A DNA stretch of 14,686 nucleotides from Oscillospiraceae bacterium (GCA_029005335.1 JAQXFT010000064.1:1-14686), one strand, 5' to 3'; counted from the stretch's first letter, positions 6,784 through 14,686 are shown. The notes: generated by a model from the letters alone, not told the origin. Numbers and translations are program-made.

Positions 6784-8757
6784 ATGAAAAAGAAATTTCC
6801 CTTGGCATTGATAATAATATCAGTTATGATGTTTCTTTGTGAGCTTGTGGCGTCCTTCATGCTCTGCAAGTACAGCGTCAGGGAATTTGCAGCAATATCT
6901 GTTCCGGCAGCTGTGCTTTGTATAGTTTTTATAGCGGTACTGGCAGGAGATTTCCGCCATATGTACCGCCATGTAAGCCGGATAAATACTAATCTTGAAC
7001 AGAGCGGGGCGGAGTTTATGAACTGTCTTCCCGCCCCTGCTGTAGTGATAGACGAATACGGAGTCGTTGTTTGGTACAACGAATTTTTCAAGGAAAAAGT
7101 TGCCGCAGAACAGGATATTTTTGGATACTCCCTGCTTGATTATGTGAATATAGACCTCGACGAAATCAGAAACGGAAATGAATGTCTCTGTATTGTCAAC
7201 GGCAATAATTATAAAGTACGCTCTGTAGTTACAGCCGGTGAGGAATCCGAAAGCGTTACCGTTCTGTATTTTTCCGATATAACAGAACTGCTTAAAGTCG
7301 AAAAGAATTTCAGCGATACAAGACAATCTGTACTTATACTTGTGATTGACAACTACGGCGATATAATGCAGAATGCCAAGGAAACCGAAAAGGCAAAAAC
7401 CTCTGTTGAGACTGAACAGATTCTCGAAAACTTTATGAGCGGTACACACGGAATAATAAAAAAAATATCTGACAATACGTTTATAGCCGTTCTTGAAGAC
7501 AGACATCTGAATAAGATTATAGAGGAAAAATTTAAAATTCTTGATATAGCAAGAGAAATAAAAGTCGGGGAGCGAAACTGTCTGACATTCTCAATAGGAG
7601 TCGGTCAGGGAGCAGGCTCTCTGGAGGAAAGTGAAAAAATAGCACGTCAGTGTCTTGATATGGCACTTGGACGGGGAGGCGACCAGGCTGTTGTTAAAAC
7701 TGAAAACGGCTACCGCTTTTTCGGAGGAGTTTCAAAGGGAGTCGAAAAGAAATCACGTGCCAAAACAAGAATAATAGCAAATACGCTTCAGGAATTTATC
7801 GAAAAGTCCGATAAAGTATTCATAATGGGTCATAGCTTCGGGGATTTGGACTCAATAGGAGCTTCAACAGGTCTTGCAGCGGCAGTAAATCTTCTGGGAA
7901 AAAATGCCTATGTTGTTGTTGACAGGAAAAAAAATCTTGCATTGCAGCTTATAGAATATATTGAAGATACAGCAAATGTTGATTTTTATATATCCCCTCA
8001 GACTGCTGTTGATGCAATAACGTATAATGACCTGCTTATCATAGTCGATACGCATAACAAGGATTTTCTTGAAAGCAGCGAGCTTTACAAAAAAGCTGAA
8101 AATATTGTTGTTATTGACCACCACAGAAAAACAGTAAACTTTATAGACAATGCCGTTATCTTTCACCATGAACCATATGCTTCCTCCGCCTCAGAAATGG
8201 TTACGGAGCTTATACAGTATTTCAAGTCTGAAGGTTCATCGGATATTGATTCCTGCTATGCGGAGGCACTTCTTTCCGGAATTACTCTCGATACAAAGAA
8301 TTTTATAATGAGAACCGGAGTAAGAACCTTTGAAGCAGCGGCATATCTGAAAAAGCTTGGTGCAGATACCGTGACAGTCAGAAAGCTCTTTTCAAATTCG
8401 ATAGAATCATATAAACGCAGAACACAGATAGTATCATCAGCGAGTATACATAACAGATGTGCAATTGCCTCAACTGAGCTTAAGAGTGATGATATAAGAA
8501 TCATATCTCCTCAGGCAGCGGACGAGCTTCTCGGAATATCAGGGGTTGATGCCTCATTTGTCGTATATCGTACAGGTGATACTGTAAATATATCCGCACG
8601 CTCTCTGGGAGGGCTGAACGTTCAGATTATAATGGAACGTCTTGGCGGAGGAGGACATCAGACTATGGCAGCAGTGCAGTTAAAAGATGTCTCAATTGAT
8701 GAGGCAGTAAGCAGGCTTAAAAATGCTATTGATGATGCTTTAAGTGATAACCCATAA
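6784..8757 (+). CDS. gdpP: GdpP, membrane c-di-AMP phosphodiesterase (DHH-DHHA1)
   Basis: GdpP hydrolyses the essential messenger c-di-AMP to pApA, affecting potassium balance, osmotic control and cell-wall stress. Its 657 residues match B. subtilis GdpP (YybT, 659). Order: two membrane helices (about 5-28 and 36-54), a PAS domain at about 76-170 (a heme site in some homologues), a degenerate GGDEF domain at about 175-305 with no GGDEF motif, then DHH and DHHA1 domains. Phosphodiesterase residues are all present: GHSFGDLDSIG (349-359, giving H350, D354, D356), D422 in VDTHN, DHH at 445-447, D503 in TLDTKN, and GGGGHQ (621-626) in DHHA1. GGAG at 6772-6775 lies eight bases before the ATG. It sits 23 bp after rnj and 36 bp before rplI. 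The gdpP-rplI-dnaB order matches B. subtilis, supporting the assignment. Confidence 0.96.
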   Translation: MKKKFPLALIIISVMMFLCELVASFMLCKYSVREFAAISVPAAVLCIVFIAVLAGDFRHMYRHVSRINTNLEQSGAEFMNCLPAPAVVIDEYGVVVWYNEFFKEKVAAEQDIFGYSLLDYVNIDLDEIRNGNECLCIVNGNNYKVRSVVTAGEESESVTVLYFSDITELLKVEKNFSDTRQSVLILVIDNYGDIMQNAKETEKAKTSVETEQILENFMSGTHGIIKKISDNTFIAVLEDRHLNKIIEEKFKILDIAREIKVGERNCLTFSIGVGQGAGSLEESEKIARQCLDMALGRGGDQAVVKTENGYRFFGGVSKGVEKKSRAKTRIIANTLQEFIEKSDKVFIMGHSFGDLDSIGASTGLAAAVNLLGKNAYVVVDRKKNLALQLIEYIEDTANVDFYISPQTAVDAITYNDLLIIVDTHNKDFLESSELYKKAENIVVIDHHRKTVNFIDNAVIFHHEPYASSASEMVTELIQYFKSEGSSDIDSCYAEALLSGITLDTKNFIMRTGVRTFEAAAYLKKLGADTVTVRKLFSNSIESYKRRTQIVSSASIHNRCAIASTELKSDDIRIISPQAADELLGISGVDASFVVYRTGDTVNISARSLGGLNVQIIMERLGGGGHQTMAAVQLKDVSIDEAVSRLKNAIDDALSDNP

Positions 8758-8793
8758 AAAAATATATAACATAAAGGAAAGGAATTTTTTAAG

Positions 8794-9240
8794 ATGAAAG
8801 TTATTTTTATAAAAGATGTAAAAGGCTCAGCAAAGAAAGGCGAACTCAAAAACGTTGCCGACGGATATGCAAGAAATATGCTTATACCAAAAGGCCTTGC
8901 TGTTGAAGCTACTCCCGAAAATATGAATAAGCTTGAGGGACAAAAGGCATCACAGCAGCATAAAATTGAGGTCGAAAAACAGAATGCCCTTGAAATACAG
9001 TCAAAAATCAAGGACAAAAAGGTAATCATAAAGGCTAAGGCAGGAAGCAATCAGAAGCTTTTCGGCTCTGTTACAGCAGGACATATAGCTGAGGCTCTGG
9101 AACAGCAGTTCGGAGTGAATGTCGATAAGAAAAAGATTACCCTTAAAACCGATATTAAAAATTTCGGAAGCTTTGATGTGTCAGTGAAGCTTTATACCGG
9201 AATAACTGCTGATATTACAGTAGAAGTAACTGAGGTCTGA
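8794..9240 (+). CDS. rplI: 50S ribosomal protein L9
   Basis: L9 binds domain V of 23S rRNA at the base of the L1 stalk and helps translational fidelity and frame maintenance. Its 148 residues have the usual layout: a compact RNA-binding N-domain at 1-52 containing the signature KKGELKNVADGYARNMLIPK (14-33), a long charged helix linker (about 42-76), and a C-terminal domain (about 77-148) with GSNQKLFGSVT and ITLKTDIKNFGSFDVSVKLY. The length is normal. Upstream are two purine-rich AAAGGA sites at 8773-8783, the nearer one ten bases before the ATG. Downstream, dnaB begins five bases after the stop, and its ribosome binding site lies inside the last rplI codons, so the two genes are tightly linked. 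Confidence 0.97.
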   Translation: MKVIFIKDVKGSAKKGELKNVADGYARNMLIPKGLAVEATPENMNKLEGQKASQQHKIEVEKQNALEIQSKIKDKKVIIKAKAGSNQKLFGSVTAGHIAEALEQQFGVNVDKKKITLKTDIKNFGSFDVSVKLYTGITADITVEVTEV

Positions 9241-9245
9241 TTTTT

Positions 9246-10598
9246 ATGCTTGAAAATAATTTGAATATTGCAGATATGAGTCTGCCCCACAGTACGGAGG
9301 CTGAACAGTGTATTCTCGGAGCTGTTCTTGCCGACCCTTCTGTACTTCCGGTTGTAGTCGAAACCATAAAACCTGAATATTTCTACAGCCCTCAGCATAA
9401 GGAAATTTACAGGGTAATTGTTGCAATGTTTACAAGCGGAACTGATGCCGATGTAATTACTGTCCTGAACGAAGTGGAAAAAATGGAGATATTTGAAAGC
9501 TCTTTGGAGTGCAGAAAGTATCTTTCAGGACTTGCGGATATTCTCCCGTCAACAGCCAATATAGCAAGCTATTGCAGGATAGTTGCCGAAAAATATTATA
9601 TCCGCTCCCTTGCCATTGCAGCAAGAGAGATTCTCAGTGATATAAGAACGGATTCAAGCGATGCCCAGAAGCTTATAGATTCTGCCGAACAGAGAATATA
9701 CGATATCCGTCGGGGAAAAAATGTTCAGGGACTTGTGCATATAGGAACAGCTATAAGCGAGGCATATGACCGAATCGGAAAGATTTCAGGCCCTGACAGA
9801 GAAAAATATATAGGAGCAAAGACAGGCTTTAATGACCTTGATACAATAATTTCGGGTCTCAACAAAGCCAACCTTATTATAATTGCAGCCCGTCCCGGTA
9901 TGGGCAAAACCTCATTTGCCATGAATATTGCTACAAATGTCGCAAAGCGTTCATCAGGCAAGGAGGTTGTTATATTCAACCTTGAAATGTCAAGAGAAGA
10001 GCTTGCCACAAGACTTCTTGCAACAGAAACACAGATAGATGCCCAGTCGCTCCAGACAGGAAGAATCTCGGGAGATGACTGGATTAAGCTTGCTACAAAT
10101 GCCGGATATCTCAGTAATCTGCCGATATATATTGATGATACCGCAGGCGGACTGACTGTCCAGCAGATGAAAGCAAAGCTGAGACGTACAAAGAATCTCG
10201 GACTTGTAATTATAGATTATCTTCAGCTTATGGAATCCACAAGCAAATCAGATAACAGGGTTGTAGTTGTATCTGAAATAACACGTCAGATAAAGCTTAT
10301 GGCTAAGGAGCTTGATGTACCGGTTATACTTCTTTCACAGCTTTCAAGAAATCCCGACCAGCGTACAGATAAAAGACCTCAGCTTTCAGATTTGAGGGAA
10401 TCAGGCTCTATAGAGCAGGACGCAGATATAGTATTATTCCTTTACCGTGAAGCATATTACAATAAGGAGAGCGAAAATAAGAATATCTCACAGTGTATTG
10501 TCGCTAAAAACAGACACGGAGCTCAGGGAACAGTAGACCTTTACTGGGACGGTCGTTATACAAGATTTTCTAATCTGAATAAAAAAATATCAGAATAG
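9246..10598 (+). CDS. dnaB: Replicative DNA helicase DnaB
   Basis: This is the hexameric 5'-to-3' helicase that unwinds the replication fork and recruits primase (named DnaC in B. subtilis, 454 aa; here 450). The N-terminal helical primase-interacting domain is at about 13-115 (STEAEQCILGAVLADP), then a linker helix and the RecA-type ATPase from about 190. Walker A is ARPGMGKTS (215-223), the catalytic glutamate region is FNLEMS (244-249), Walker B is LVIIDYLQLM (320-329), followed by LLSQLSR (362-368), DLRESGSIEQDADIV (382-396) and the C-terminal KNRHGAQG loop (421-428), which supplies the arginine finger. There is no intein and all motifs are intact. GAGGT at 9232-9236, within the end of rplI, is nine bases before the ATG. 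Confidence 0.97.
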   Translation: MLENNLNIADMSLPHSTEAEQCILGAVLADPSVLPVVVETIKPEYFYSPQHKEIYRVIVAMFTSGTDADVITVLNEVEKMEIFESSLECRKYLSGLADILPSTANIASYCRIVAEKYYIRSLAIAAREILSDIRTDSSDAQKLIDSAEQRIYDIRRGKNVQGLVHIGTAISEAYDRIGKISGPDREKYIGAKTGFNDLDTIISGLNKANLIIIAARPGMGKTSFAMNIATNVAKRSSGKEVVIFNLEMSREELATRLLATETQIDAQSLQTGRISGDDWIKLATNAGYLSNLPIYIDDTAGGLTVQQMKAKLRRTKNLGLVIIDYLQLMESTSKSDNRVVVVSEITRQIKLMAKELDVPVILLSQLSRNPDQRTDKRPQLSDLRESGSIEQDADIVLFLYREAYYNKESENKNISQCIVAKNRHGAQGTVDLYWDGRYTRFSNLNKKISE

Positions 10599-10610
10599 GT
10601 GAGATGAAAT

Positions 10611-11966
10611 ATGCTTGAAAGAATATCTGATTTTGCCTTGAAATACAATATGTTTCCGGAGGGGTGCAGTGTTGTATGCGGACTTTCGGGAGGAGCTGAC
10701 AGCGTATTTCTGCTTGTTTCGCTTCTGGAACTCAGGGAAAGGCTGAAAATATCTGAGATTTCGGCACTTCATGTAAATCACTGCCTGAGAGGTGCGGAAA
10801 GCGACCGTGATGAAAATTACTGCCGTGAACTCTGCACGAAGCTTAAAGTAAAATTCATATCCCGGAAATGCAACGTCAGGGAATATTCCGAAAAATACGG
10901 ACTCTCAACAGAGGAATCCGCAAGAATACTGAGATACAGAATATTTTCAGAAAATTCAAGGGGAAAAATAATTGCTACGGCTCACAACGCAAATGATAAT
11001 TTTGAAACGGCAATACACAATCTTTCAAGAGGAACGGCACTGAAAGGATTATGCGGAATACCTCCTGTAAGGGATAATATAGTCCGTCCGATTCTGACGG
11101 TAAGCCGTGAGGAAATAGAAAATTTTCTGAAAAGCAGAAATATATATTTTGTCACAGACAGCACAAATCTTTCTGATGACTATACAAGAAATAAAATCCG
11201 TCACAATGTGCTTCCGCTTCTGGAAAAGATTAACGGTTCACTTATAGAAACCTCTGCAAGAACTCTTGATGCTCTGAGACTTGAAAATGATTTTATAGAA
11301 TCCGAAACTATGAAGGCAGAATTAAAGTGCAGAGCCGGAGATACCTTTAAGGGGCTTGAAAAATTTCATAAAGCAATAAGACAGAGATGCATTGCTGAAT
11401 TTTTATCGGAAAAAAATCTCCGCTATGACTATAAACGCCTTGAAAGCATAGATTCTTTAATCTTAAACGGAGGAAAGATAAATATATCCGGAGATTTATA
11501 TTTTGTTTCGGATAAGGCTTCACTCAGCTTTGTGAGAATACCTGACAAGCCCGATTCAAAGGAGATTTCAGTTCCTCTTAATATCGGAAAAAATACTCTT
11601 TTTGAGGGAATTATACTTAATGCAGAGATTGTTAAGTCAGAAGATTTAAAAATATATCAAAATATTAACGGAAAGTTTACAAATTATCTTCTGGATTATG
11701 ATAAAATAAAAGGTACAATGATTCTGAGAAACAGAAGAAACGGGGATAAAATCAGACTTGCAGGCAGAAATTTTACTTCATCAGTCAAAAAACTGATTAA
11801 TGCACAGGTTAAGCCTGATGAAAAACCGTTTCTTCATTTTATTGATGATGAAGCAGGTACTGTATTTGCCGAAAAAATCGGAATTGCAGACAGAGTCAGA
11901 CCTGATGAAAATACATCTGAAATACTTAAAATCACTGTTTTTCCGGATTCTGTAAAAAGGAGCTGA
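10611..11966 (+). CDS. tilS: tRNA(Ile)-lysidine synthetase TilS
   Basis: TilS uses ATP to attach lysine to C34 of the CAU-anticodon tRNA-Ile, so that it reads AUA and is charged with isoleucine. This is essential, and ATA is abundant in these genes. The N-type ATP-pyrophosphatase P-loop SGGADS is at 26-31. HVNHCLRGAESDRDE (54-68), HNANDNFET (125-133), RGTALKGLCGI (140-150), DSTN (183-186) and RNKIRH (193-198) follow the family. The first aspartate of the common HxxDDxxET motif is asparagine here while the second is kept, a variant I believe also occurs in other clostridial TilS. The TilS C-terminal domain is at about 375-435. Length is 451, normal for the long form. GGTGAG overlapping the dnaB stop gives a seven-base spacing. 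Confidence 0.94.
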   Translation: MLERISDFALKYNMFPEGCSVVCGLSGGADSVFLLVSLLELRERLKISEISALHVNHCLRGAESDRDENYCRELCTKLKVKFISRKCNVREYSEKYGLSTEESARILRYRIFSENSRGKIIATAHNANDNFETAIHNLSRGTALKGLCGIPPVRDNIVRPILTVSREEIENFLKSRNIYFVTDSTNLSDDYTRNKIRHNVLPLLEKINGSLIETSARTLDALRLENDFIESETMKAELKCRAGDTFKGLEKFHKAIRQRCIAEFLSEKNLRYDYKRLESIDSLILNGGKINISGDLYFVSDKASLSFVRIPDKPDSKEISVPLNIGKNTLFEGIILNAEIVKSEDLKIYQNINGKFTNYLLDYDKIKGTMILRNRRNGDKIRLAGRNFTSSVKKLINAQVKPDEKPFLHFIDDEAGTVFAEKIGIADRVRPDENTSEILKITVFPDSVKRS

Positions 11967-11969
11967 GAT

Positions 11970-12515
11970 ATGTCGGAATATACCAGAAACGCTGAGGAAA
12001 TCCTTATAACAAAGGAACAGCTCTCCGAAAAGATAAAACAGCTCGGAGCTGATATAACAAAGGATTACAAGGATAAAAAATTACTTCTGATAAGTATTCT
12101 CAAAGGTTCAGTAGTATTTCTGGCTGACCTTATGAGAGAAATCAGGCTTCCGCTGGAAATTGACTTTATGTGTATATCAAGCTATCAGAACAGCACACAG
12201 TCAAGCGGAAATGTTAAGATACTCAAGGACTTATCACGGGATATAAAAGGCTTCGATGTGCTTATAGTCGAGGATATTCTTGATACAGGTCTTACTCTCT
12301 CATATCTGATACCCATGCTTCTTGACAGAAAGCCGGAATCATTGAAAATATGTACCCTTCTTGACAAGCCGTCAAGACGCAGAGTGCCGGTTCAGGCGGA
12401 TTATGCCGGATTCCGGATTGATGACAGCTTTATCGTCGGTTACGGTCTCGATTATGCGGAGCATTACAGAAATCTTGACTATATCGGCATATATAAAGAA
12501 TCAAATGAAAGATAG
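11970..12515 (+). CDS. hpt: Hypoxanthine (guanine) phosphoribosyltransferase
   Basis: This purine-salvage enzyme transfers phosphoribosyl from PRPP to hypoxanthine or guanine, giving IMP or GMP. The 181 residues (normal length) show the LKG pyrophosphate loop (45-47, SILKGSVVF), the flexible SSYQNST segment (70-76), the PRPP-binding motif VEDILDTGLTL (100-110, where the second residue pair is usually DI or DII), DKPSRR (132-137) and FIVGYGLDYAEHYRNL (154-169), which contacts the purine. AAGGAG within the end of tilS is seven bases before the ATG; only three bases separate the two genes. The tilS-hpt-ftsH order is the same as in Bacillus. In B. subtilis, HprT with TilS also influences ftsH expression; whether that holds here is unknown. 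Confidence 0.96.
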   Translation: MSEYTRNAEEILITKEQLSEKIKQLGADITKDYKDKKLLLISILKGSVVFLADLMREIRLPLEIDFMCISSYQNSTQSSGNVKILKDLSRDIKGFDVLIVEDILDTGLTLSYLIPMLLDRKPESLKICTLLDKPSRRRVPVQADYAGFRIDDSFIVGYGLDYAEHYRNLDYIGIYKESNER

Positions 12516-12529
12516 GAGTGTATAAAAAA

Positions 12530-14419
12530 TTGTCACCAAAAAAGAGTAAAGGTTTTGTAGCTTATATCCTTTTTGTCCTGTTTATCGTTCTGGGCATATG
12601 GTTTGTTGTTTCGCAGTTTTCGGGAAAAACCAAAACTGTTGAATATTCGGAAATAATAAACCACTTTGATAACTATGAGGTTCAGGCATATACGCTTGAC
12701 CTTGGAAGCGGTGAGCTTGTTCTCCAGCTGAGAGGCGAGGACAACAAAATAAGATATAATGTTCCGAACATCAATATATTCCTTCAGGATACACAGGATT
12801 ACCGGAAGGAATACAATGAAAAATATCCCGACAAGCCCCTGAAACAGGATTATTATAAGATAACGGATAATACATGGCTTCTGTCACTTATACCTACTCT
12901 TATAATGGTTATCATTGCGGTAATATTCATATACATGATGATGAGACAGACCGGTGCAGGCGGAAAATATAATAATTTCGGAAAAGCTAATCTGAAAAAT
13001 CAGGCAAGTGCCAGAAAGGCTACTTTTGCCGATGTTGCCGGTGCTGACGAGGAAAAACAGGAGCTGGAGGAAATCGTTGATTTTCTTAAACATTCAAACA
13101 AGTATAAGGAAATCGGTGCAAAAATTCCAAAGGGCGTTCTGCTTGTAGGACCTCCCGGAACAGGTAAGACACTTCTTGAAAGAGCTGTTGCAGGAGAGGC
13201 AGGCTGTCCGTTCTTTCCGATTTCAGGTTCTGATTTCGTTGAAATGTTCGTGGGCGTCGGAGCTTCCAGAGTAAGGGATTTGTTTGAACAGGCTAAAAAA
13301 CATTCACCGTCCATAATCTTTATTGATGAAATCGATGCCGTAGGCCGTCACAGAGGTGCAGGTCTCGGAGGCGGACACGATGAACGTGAACAGACTCTCA
13401 ATCAGCTTCTTGTTGAAATGGACGGATTTACCGGAAATGAAAGCGTTATAGTTATCGCAGCTACGAACAGACGTGATATTCTCGACCCCGCACTTTTAAG
13501 ACCCGGACGCTTTGACCGTCAGATAGTAGTAGGATATCCGGACGTCAAGGGACGTGAGGAAATACTGAAAGTACATTCCAAAAACAAGCCTCTGGGACCC
13601 GATGTCGATTTGAAGATTATTGCAAAAACTACTCAGGGATTTACAGGTGCTGACCTTGAAAACCTCCTGAATGAAGCAGCACTTCTTGCCGCAAGGTCCA
13701 ACAGGCACGCTATTATAGAATCTGATATTGAAGAAGCTACTCTTAAAGTTATTGCAGGTCCTGAAAAGAAATCAAGAGTTGTTACAGAGCGTGACAAAAA
13801 AATTACTGCATATCATGAGGCAGGTCACGCTATTGCAGCATATAATCTTGAAACTCAGGATAAAGTACATCAGGTAACAGTAATTCAGAGAGGTATGGCA
13901 GCCGGTCTCACTATGACAAGACCTGCTAACGATAACAGCCATGTTTCAAGAACCCAGATGCGTGAAAGTATCATTATGATGCTTGGCGGAAGATGTGCAG
14001 AAGCCCTTGTGCTTGATGATATATGCACAGGTGCTTCAAACGATATTGAACGTGCTACAGCTACCGCAAGAAATATGGTTACAAAATACGGATTCTCCGA
14101 AAAGCTCGGAACTGTTGTATATGGTTCTGATAATGATGAGGTATTTCTTGGCAAGGATTATGGTCATACCAGAAATTACAGCGAAGCTGTTGCCTCTGCT
14201 ATTGACCAGGAAATCAAGGATATTATAACAAAAGCATATCATGATTGTGAAACTATCCTGACAGCCAATATTGACAAGCTTCATGAGCTTGCAGAATATC
14301 TCATCAGATACGAAAAAATTGACGGTGACGATTTTGAAAAGCTTATGAAGGGTGAACTTATATATACTCTCGATGATGATGAATCATCAAAAAAGGATAT
14401 AAGCTCCGAAGAATCCTGA
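12530..14419 (+). CDS. ftsH: ATP-dependent zinc metalloprotease FtsH
   Basis: FtsH is a membrane-anchored hexameric AAA+ protease that removes misassembled membrane proteins and regulators. With the TTG start it has 629 residues: membrane helix 1 (about 9-27), an extracytoplasmic domain (28-115), membrane helix 2 (117-138), an AAA domain with GPPGTGKT (207-214), IIFIDEID (262-269) and ATNRRDILDPALLRPGRFDR (311-330), then the protease with HEAGH (429-433) and third zinc ligand in TGASNDIERAT (500-510). After Walker A it reads TLLERAVAGEAG, where ARAV or AKAV is usual. The start is uncertain. AGGAG at 12514-12518 overlaps an in-frame GTG at 12518, too close to serve it. The TTG at 12530 has 11-base spacing and is preferred; the GTG would add four residues. 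A strong terminator follows. Confidence 0.96.
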   Translation: MSPKKSKGFVAYILFVLFIVLGIWFVVSQFSGKTKTVEYSEIINHFDNYEVQAYTLDLGSGELVLQLRGEDNKIRYNVPNINIFLQDTQDYRKEYNEKYPDKPLKQDYYKITDNTWLLSLIPTLIMVIIAVIFIYMMMRQTGAGGKYNNFGKANLKNQASARKATFADVAGADEEKQELEEIVDFLKHSNKYKEIGAKIPKGVLLVGPPGTGKTLLERAVAGEAGCPFFPISGSDFVEMFVGVGASRVRDLFEQAKKHSPSIIFIDEIDAVGRHRGAGLGGGHDEREQTLNQLLVEMDGFTGNESVIVIAATNRRDILDPALLRPGRFDRQIVVGYPDVKGREEILKVHSKNKPLGPDVDLKIIAKTTQGFTGADLENLLNEAALLAARSNRHAIIESDIEEATLKVIAGPEKKSRVVTERDKKITAYHEAGHAIAAYNLETQDKVHQVTVIQRGMAAGLTMTRPANDNSHVSRTQMRESIIMMLGGRCAEALVLDDICTGASNDIERATATARNMVTKYGFSEKLGTVVYGSDNDEVFLGKDYGHTRNYSEAVASAIDQEIKDIITKAYHDCETILTANIDKLHELAEYLIRYEKIDGDDFEKLMKGELIYTLDDDESSKKDISSEES

Positions 14420-14440
14420 AGCCATTCCAGATAAAAACAC

Positions 14441-14475
14441 AGGCGGAAAAAATTTTTTTCCGCCTTTACTTTTTG
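14441..14475 (+). terminator. Intrinsic terminator after ftsH
   Basis: A long inverted repeat pairs AGGCGGAAAAAA (14441-14452) with TTTTTTCCGCCT (14454-14465); the central A/T part will open to form the loop. It is followed by a T-rich tail to about 14475. It lies 21 bases after the ftsH stop and closes the long plus-strand run. Confidence 0.85.
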
Positions 14476-14483
14476 AAATACTA

Positions 14484-14512
14484 TTGACTTATCTCAGACA
14501 ATATGATATAAT
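14484..14512 (+). promoter_or_regulatory. Sigma-A-type promoter facing out of the window
   Basis: TTGACT (14484-14489) and a consensus TATAAT (14507-14512) are separated by exactly 17 bases, with a start site near 14519. It lies just beyond the ftsH terminator and must drive a separate rightward unit beginning in or after this window. Confidence 0.8.
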
Positions 14513-14518
14513 AATTTC

Positions 14519-14686
14519 CAAGCATTAATTTCAGAATTTTTTGATAAGGAGATGCTGAACTGTAGGTGAAAATATAGACAAACGTATATAAATGTTGACA
14601 AATATATTCAGATAGAAAAGAATATCATCATGATATGATATTTTCCTGACACAAGCGGATAGTGTAACAGATTTTATATCCGAAGA
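14519..14686 (+). other. Untranslated leader or RNA region with inverted repeats
   Basis: No ORF starting here stays open to the window edge. An AAGGAG at 14546-14551 is followed by only a five-codon ATG frame (14552-14569). A second, weaker promoter-like pair is TTGACA (14595-14600) with AAGAAT 17 bases on (14618-14623). A perfect inverted repeat, AATATCAT (14621-14628) with ATGATATT (14635-14642), encloses a 6-nt loop that is itself part of a palindrome; it could be an operator or a hairpin. CGGATA (14656-14661) and TATCCG (14677-14682) can also pair. It is probably the long leader of a gene beyond the edge, or a small RNA. I could not match it to a known RNA class. Confidence 0.4.

Noticed and set aside
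6820..7506. Long antisense ORF of 228 codons opposite gdpP.
   Set aside because: It lies wholly inside the conserved gdpP membrane, PAS and GGDEF region, lacks a ribosome binding site or known domain, and is rich in cysteine, tyrosine and histidine as expected for a reverse-frame shadow.
14552..14569. Five-codon ORF (ATG to TGA) behind an AAGGAG.
   Set aside because: It is too short to call a gene. It was kept only as an observation that a ribosome binding site-like motif exists without an ORF.
1..14686. CRISPR arrays, insertion sequences, prophage genes, tRNA or rRNA genes.
   Set aside because: No spaced direct repeats, transposase or integrase motifs, terminal repeats, or tRNA/rRNA-like sequence were seen on either strand.

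Overview
The window is AT-rich DNA from a low-GC Gram-positive bacterium. It uses strong Shine-Dalgarno sites, many AGA and ATA codons, and consensus sigma-70-type promoters. Protein flavour and gene order suggest a clostridial gut-type lineage, most likely Ruminococcus or another Oscillospiraceae. That placement is an inference from content; there is no rRNA gene to confirm it.

Left part (1-4723): a short hypothetical gene (82-360) meets a two-gene minus-strand operon at a shared bidirectional terminator. That operon encodes bacterial-PH-domain membrane proteins of the YdbS/YdbT type (1847-2275 and 402-1850, coupled by an ATGA overlap). Divergent from it is an AGCS-family alanine/glycine:cation symporter (2360-3577). 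It is followed by an intact gene (3650-4723) that reads as an alpha-D-phosphohexomutase (GlmM/PGM-like) stripped of every recognisable active-site loop. This apparent pseudoenzyme is the most unusual item in the window.

Right part (4724-14475): a textbook promoter (TTGACA, 17 bp, TATAAT) and a roughly 160-nt leader with potential secondary structure precede a tightly packed housekeeping run: RNase J, c-di-AMP phosphodiesterase gdpP, rplI, dnaB, tilS, hpt and ftsH. Gaps are mostly 2-36 bp, no internal terminator is visible, and a strong hairpin terminator follows ftsH. The run joins two blocks that are familiar in Bacillota, gdpP-rplI-dnaB and tilS-hpt-ftsH, behind RNase J. It links RNA decay, c-di-AMP turnover, ribosome assembly, replication, tRNA-Ile maturation, purine salvage and membrane proteolysis in one likely transcript.

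Right edge (14476-14686): a second good promoter faces rightward into sequence with a ribosome-binding-site-like motif but no ORF that stays open. It also carries a perfect 8-bp inverted repeat. This is probably the leader of a gene beyond the window, or an RNA gene.

No mobile element, CRISPR array, tRNA or rRNA was seen. The one candidate for something undescribed is the active-site-less phosphohexomutase beside rnj and gdpP; any link to c-di-AMP control is only a hypothesis.
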